Translations under genes and position numbers: made by a program | Part shown: piece after piece, positions 53,247 through 56,231 of the stretch | Layout of the letters: every line of letters starts with the position of its first letter | How positions within the stretch are numbered: position 1 is the first letter of the stretch | DNA from: Candidatus Zixiibacteriota bacterium | Lineage (GTDB): Bacteria > Zixibacteria > MSB-5A5 > UBA10806 > 4484-95 | Assembly: GCA_024231855.1 (NCBI GenBank) | Contig: JAAEQD010000251.1 | Span: forward strand, 1 to 56,231 | DNA: 56,231 bases | Direction of reading: 5' to 3' | Notes under the pieces: generated by a model | Seen by the model: only the letters and a program-made list of their open reading frames with translations | The model's database searches: none | Told to the model about the DNA's origin: nothing

Positions 53247-56231
53247 TTACTTGGTCAAGTCAACAGGAACAGTAGTGGAAGCAGGTGGCGGAGGATCGCA
53301 ATTCGGCCAGCCATCAGGCGGATCTACAGGACAATCTGCAGGAGTCGGCCATAATGGTTCATAGTCCGCGCAATACTCGATATCGCCCAATTGACGGAAG
53401 TAATTCACCATGCGTGTTACGTCACTGCCGATAACCATGCAGTCACCATTAACATCAGCAGACATGAAGAATCCGTCTATCTTACAGCCGTCATTCATCT
53501 GAATAAAGTAGTTGACCAGATAGGTCACGTCACCGCCAACAACCGTAACAGGCCATAAACCATTGGACATGTTACAGTCACCAGGTACATAGGCAAATCC
53601 GAGATCAGCAACGTCGGCAGCGCCGCGAGGCCAGAGTTCGTAAGTGCCATAAGTGTACTGAACTATACCCTTGATGTAGTCATATGTCGCGCCTACTTCA
53701 AAGACAGGTTCATCGGAGCCATCACCATTCTTGTACAGGTCATCATCAAGTTCAACAGAATCAATGGCGCCCGCGGTTCTCAACCAGTATCTGCCACCGC
53801 TCGCTGATGACGAAACAGTAACATCAACAAGGCTAACCAGCATACCTTCGAGGTTTTCACCGGCTGCGGCTAGAGTATCGCACTCCCACAATTCATCAGA
53901 ATCGGTAAGCTCATATTCTAGTACCGCGTTACCAGTCGTATTGGTGACGAGGGAGGTGACATCCTTAATTTCGGTAAGGCCGTAGTATTCATCGACTTCA
54001 CCTCTTAAGGTCACTTCATCGCCAACTTCCATACCAACCTGGGTGTCATCATAGACATAGACACCATTGAAGCCAGTATTACCATCTTGAATGAAGTAGT
54101 TGTGATGAGGTTCCAGAGTGTCGGCATCCTGAGTAACAGCAGCAACGACACCGGTTACAATCACATCGAGACCATCATAAGGTGAATCATAACAATCACC
54201 ACCGAGTTCAGTAGCATACTGAACATCGTAGATAGTCGTGTGGGCATTGATCATAGCCGCGTTCACGATAGCGACATCACCTGCCGGAACATCAACATCG
54301 GCTACTGTTAAGTCACGATAATCGGCGTGGGTGAATAATACATCAACCAGGCCAGGGGCAATACCTTCGAGATTGTAGATACCCGAACCATCTGTAATAT
54401 CAGTGACGCCGGTACCAACGGCTTCAACCAATACGTCGGCGAGAGGCGCTCTGGCACCATCATCGGTTACCATACCGGCAATCGAGCCGACATATTCACC
54501 GTGGATGCAGAATGCCAGGTCGGTTAAGTCGCCTGCAGCATAAATCGTATCGCAGACTCCGGCGTTGCCGTCGAATTCGGTCCAGGCCGGTGTTCCGAGA
54601 TACGGGAAGTTGGTTTTGGCCGCGTCGCCGGTATTCATGTCGGACAGGGCAACAGCGCATTGGCCGACGCCTGAGAATGCCATATCCGGTTGGACCACAA
54701 TCCACATCTTCACATTAGCCGGTAGTAAAAGGCCTTCCATTTCCAGGTTAATCTGCCATAAGTCACCGGTGCACGGACGGGTTAACTGCCAGAAAGTGAA
54801 ATTGGTGACGTCTTGTGTAAAGATAACGCCGCCGGCTTCAAATTCTACGTGAACACCATCATCGCCCATATAACCGGCAGGCCAGGATGTATCCGGAGTG
54901 CCAAAGACATAATCAGCATAGATCGTGACATTGACGTGATCGTAGAGTGCGGGATTGGCCGGACCATTCCAGTGGGTTGTCCAGGCTGTTATATAATCAA
55001 CAGCGAGTAAACCGGTTCCCGGAATAATAAAGTCATCAGCGCCTTCAGCCGAAATCGGGAAGTCGTTGATATACTGACTTGCCGGTGAACCATAGTCATC
55101 AAACGGTGTACCGTTATCGACTACCGCATCGACGCAATTCGGACAAGCGTCACATGTGCCACCTTCGAGCCAGGCGCCACCGAGAGCATCGCACTCGGTT
55201 TCCATATTAATGGCACAGGCAGGCAGGTCGCCATCATCATAACAGCAAACGCCTAACGGAACACCGCATAGCGGATAGATATCCGCGCACAGTGTTTCGG
55301 CTGTCCAGCGTGATCCTAAAGCACAATCATCTTCAGCTACGTCATCGACACAGATGCCGGTGACATCGTCACAGCAAGCGCCAACAATGGTAACACAGCC
55401 GTTACCGATATTCATAAAGGCTTCGCCGAAGCCGCCTATGGTGCCGGAGAACAAAGAGACGTCATTGAGCAAGATATCGTAGTCGGGTCCACCATCGCCG
55501 TAAGCGTCGTAGATATAGACATCGATACAATCAGCGGTGCCGAGACAGATCTGTTCCTCAAAATGAGAAAGCGAAGCGTACGGGCCGCCTGAGGCAATAG
55601 TATCGGCGGGATCGTTATGATTGATGACATCCCAGCTAGTCTCGCTACCATAAGAATCGGTGTCGAGAATGAGCATAAGCTCGTCTTCGGGGCAAAGAAC
55701 ATCACAAGGATTGTCAACGCAGTTAAGGCCAACAGTGAAAACACCAGAGTATGTGGTGGTACATTCGCTTTCGGTGATTGCATCGATACAATCCGGAGCA
55801 TAAGGATCGCCATAGCAGCAGCGTCCCGGAGGATCGGCTACCAGAGTGATATCCATTACTATCGTACCGGTGTTGGCTCCATATCCACCAGTTTCAATCA
55901 GGTAGGCTTGGCCACCAGTAGCCGAGAATGTCATAAGTGACATTAGCGTTCTGGTAGGACATCCGTCATCATCTGAACCGACCAGATAATTGGTTAAGGT
56001 GTCGGCGCAAATATCACAGCCGTCATAAACCGCAACCCTGGTATCGAAATCGGAATCGCACATGTCGATCGTGACTTCGCCATCGGTAGCTGGAGTATAA
56101 CAGAACCAGACATTCTGATTGGCGTAGTTGTTAATACCATCGGTGGTAGCTCCGACAGTAGTGAATGTGTAATCAGTAACTTCAGTAATAACCTGAGCGT
56201 CGGCACATTCATCATTGGCCGGTAAAGCCAC
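53247..56231 (-). CDS. Large secreted protein with dockerin-like module and WPTP tail (partial, runs off right edge)
   Basis: At least 994 residues are visible; the N-terminus and signal peptide lie beyond the right edge, so the first Met is not the true start. The order is a PPC-like domain (ANDECADAQVITEVTDYTFT, then FDTRVAVYDGCDIC), Cys-rich units (GRCCYGD, GACCDDVTGICVDD), a GADDFIIPGTGLL domain as in its relatives, a carboxypeptidase-regulatory-like domain (SIAGMVTDDGARAPLADVLV, about 585-665), and an OB-fold-like nucleic-acid- or ligand-binding domain (YDGLDVIVTGVVAAVTQ, FIQDG..GFNGVYVYDD, about 670-850). The dockerin-like pair follows (VPGDCNMSNGLWPVTVVGG to SADVNGDCMVIGSDVTRMV). The tail is WPTPADCPVDPPDGWPNC with 17 more residues, a longer end than in the others. 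No catalytic residues are seen. Confidence 0.87.
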   Translation of the reverse strand: MALPANDECADAQVITEVTDYTFTTVGATTDGINNYANQNVWFCYTPATDGEVTIDMCDSDFDTRVAVYDGCDICADTLTNYLVGSDDDGCPTRTLMSLMTFSATGGQAYLIETGGYGANTGTIVMDITLVADPPGRCCYGDPYAPDCIDAITESECTTTYSGVFTVGLNCVDNPCDVLCPEDELMLILDTDSYGSETSWDVINHNDPADTIASGGPYASLSHFEEQICLGTADCIDVYIYDAYGDGGPDYDILLNDVSLFSGTIGGFGEAFMNIGNGCVTIVGACCDDVTGICVDDVAEDDCALGSRWTAETLCADIYPLCGVPLGVCCYDDGDLPACAINMETECDALGGAWLEGGTCDACPNCVDAVVDNGTPFDDYGSPASQYINDFPISAEGADDFIIPGTGLLAVDYITAWTTHWNGPANPALYDHVNVTIYADYVFGTPDTSWPAGYMGDDGVHVEFEAGGVIFTQDVTNFTFWQLTRPCTGDLWQINLEMEGLLLPANVKMWIVVQPDMAFSGVGQCAVALSDMNTGDAAKTNFPYLGTPAWTEFDGNAGVCDTIYAAGDLTDLAFCIHGEYVGSIAGMVTDDGARAPLADVLVEAVGTGVTDITDGSGIYNLEGIAPGLVDVLFTHADYRDLTVADVDVPAGDVAIVNAAMINAHTTIYDVQYATELGGDCYDSPYDGLDVIVTGVVAAVTQDADTLEPHHNYFIQDGNTGFNGVYVYDDTQVGMEVGDEVTLRGEVDEYYGLTEIKDVTSLVTNTTGNAVLEYELTDSDELWECDTLAAAGENLEGMLVSLVDVTVSSSASGGRYWLRTAGAIDSVELDDDLYKNGDGSDEPVFEVGATYDYIKGIVQYTYGTYELWPRGAADVADLGFAYVPGDCNMSNGLWPVTVVGGDVTYLVNYFIQMNDGCKIDGFFMSADVNGDCMVIGSDVTRMVNYFRQLGDIEYCADYEPLWPTPADCPVDPPDGWPNCDPPPPASTTVPVDLTK

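Overview
The window looks like chromosome of an uncultured Gram-negative bacterium of the FCB/Zixibacteria type. The evidence is a set of very large secreted proteins ending in dockerin-like modules of the form GDVTYLVNYFRG...SADANGDC...GSDVTKLV.YFRG, which I associate with Zixibacteria and relatives, together with a cytochrome c maturation operon of the CXXXY CcmE type and an outer-envelope lifestyle (lipoproteins, envelope cyclophilins, RseP, two signal peptidases). The phylum is inferred from style, not from a marker gene search.

Layout. 1-10646 holds four leftward genes for exported proteins with repeats and dockerin-like ends; the first runs off the left edge. 10647-11664 is a gene-poor kilobase with direct repeats and a fossil dockerin tail on the other strand. 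11665-15482 is an accessory island read rightwards: a TIR-STAND ATPase with a multi-pass membrane C-terminus, then a protein with PD-(D/E)XK nuclease hallmarks. An amidohydrolase follows (15725-16858), then a decayed copy of its own 5' end (17115-17253). 17243-20629 is a leftward four-gene cluster: two DGC-domain proteins, a PP-loop ATPase and a radical SAM enzyme. 21050-23652 is a leftward housekeeping run: pgk, tpiA, secG and tRNA-Leu(GAG). 23962-28612 is a mixed set of small genes (XRE regulator, Cys-rich small protein, PEBP-like lipoprotein, DinB-like, lipoprotein, Nudix, NmrA-like).

28900-36137 is a complete ten-gene F-type ATP synthase operon (atpZ-I-B-E-F-H-A-G-D-C) ended by a clear terminator. 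After an orphan promoter/terminator pair that may make a small RNA come two envelope cyclophilins, dxr, rseP, tandem lepB genes and a ccmABCDEF operon (to 46912). From 46992 to the right edge the exported dockerin-like family returns, leftward: a metallopeptidase-like protein, a Cys-rich multidomain protein and a truncated third.

The housekeeping genes supply energy, isoprenoid precursors and an export route (SecG, LepB, RseP, cyclophilins) that would serve the exported proteins at both ends. The two most unusual items are the TIR-STAND-membrane/PD-(D/E)XK pair, a candidate antiphage system, and the exported family sharing a dockerin-like module plus a strict WPTPxDLPxxxPxGWPNC-type C-terminal tail, a candidate sorting or anchoring signal.
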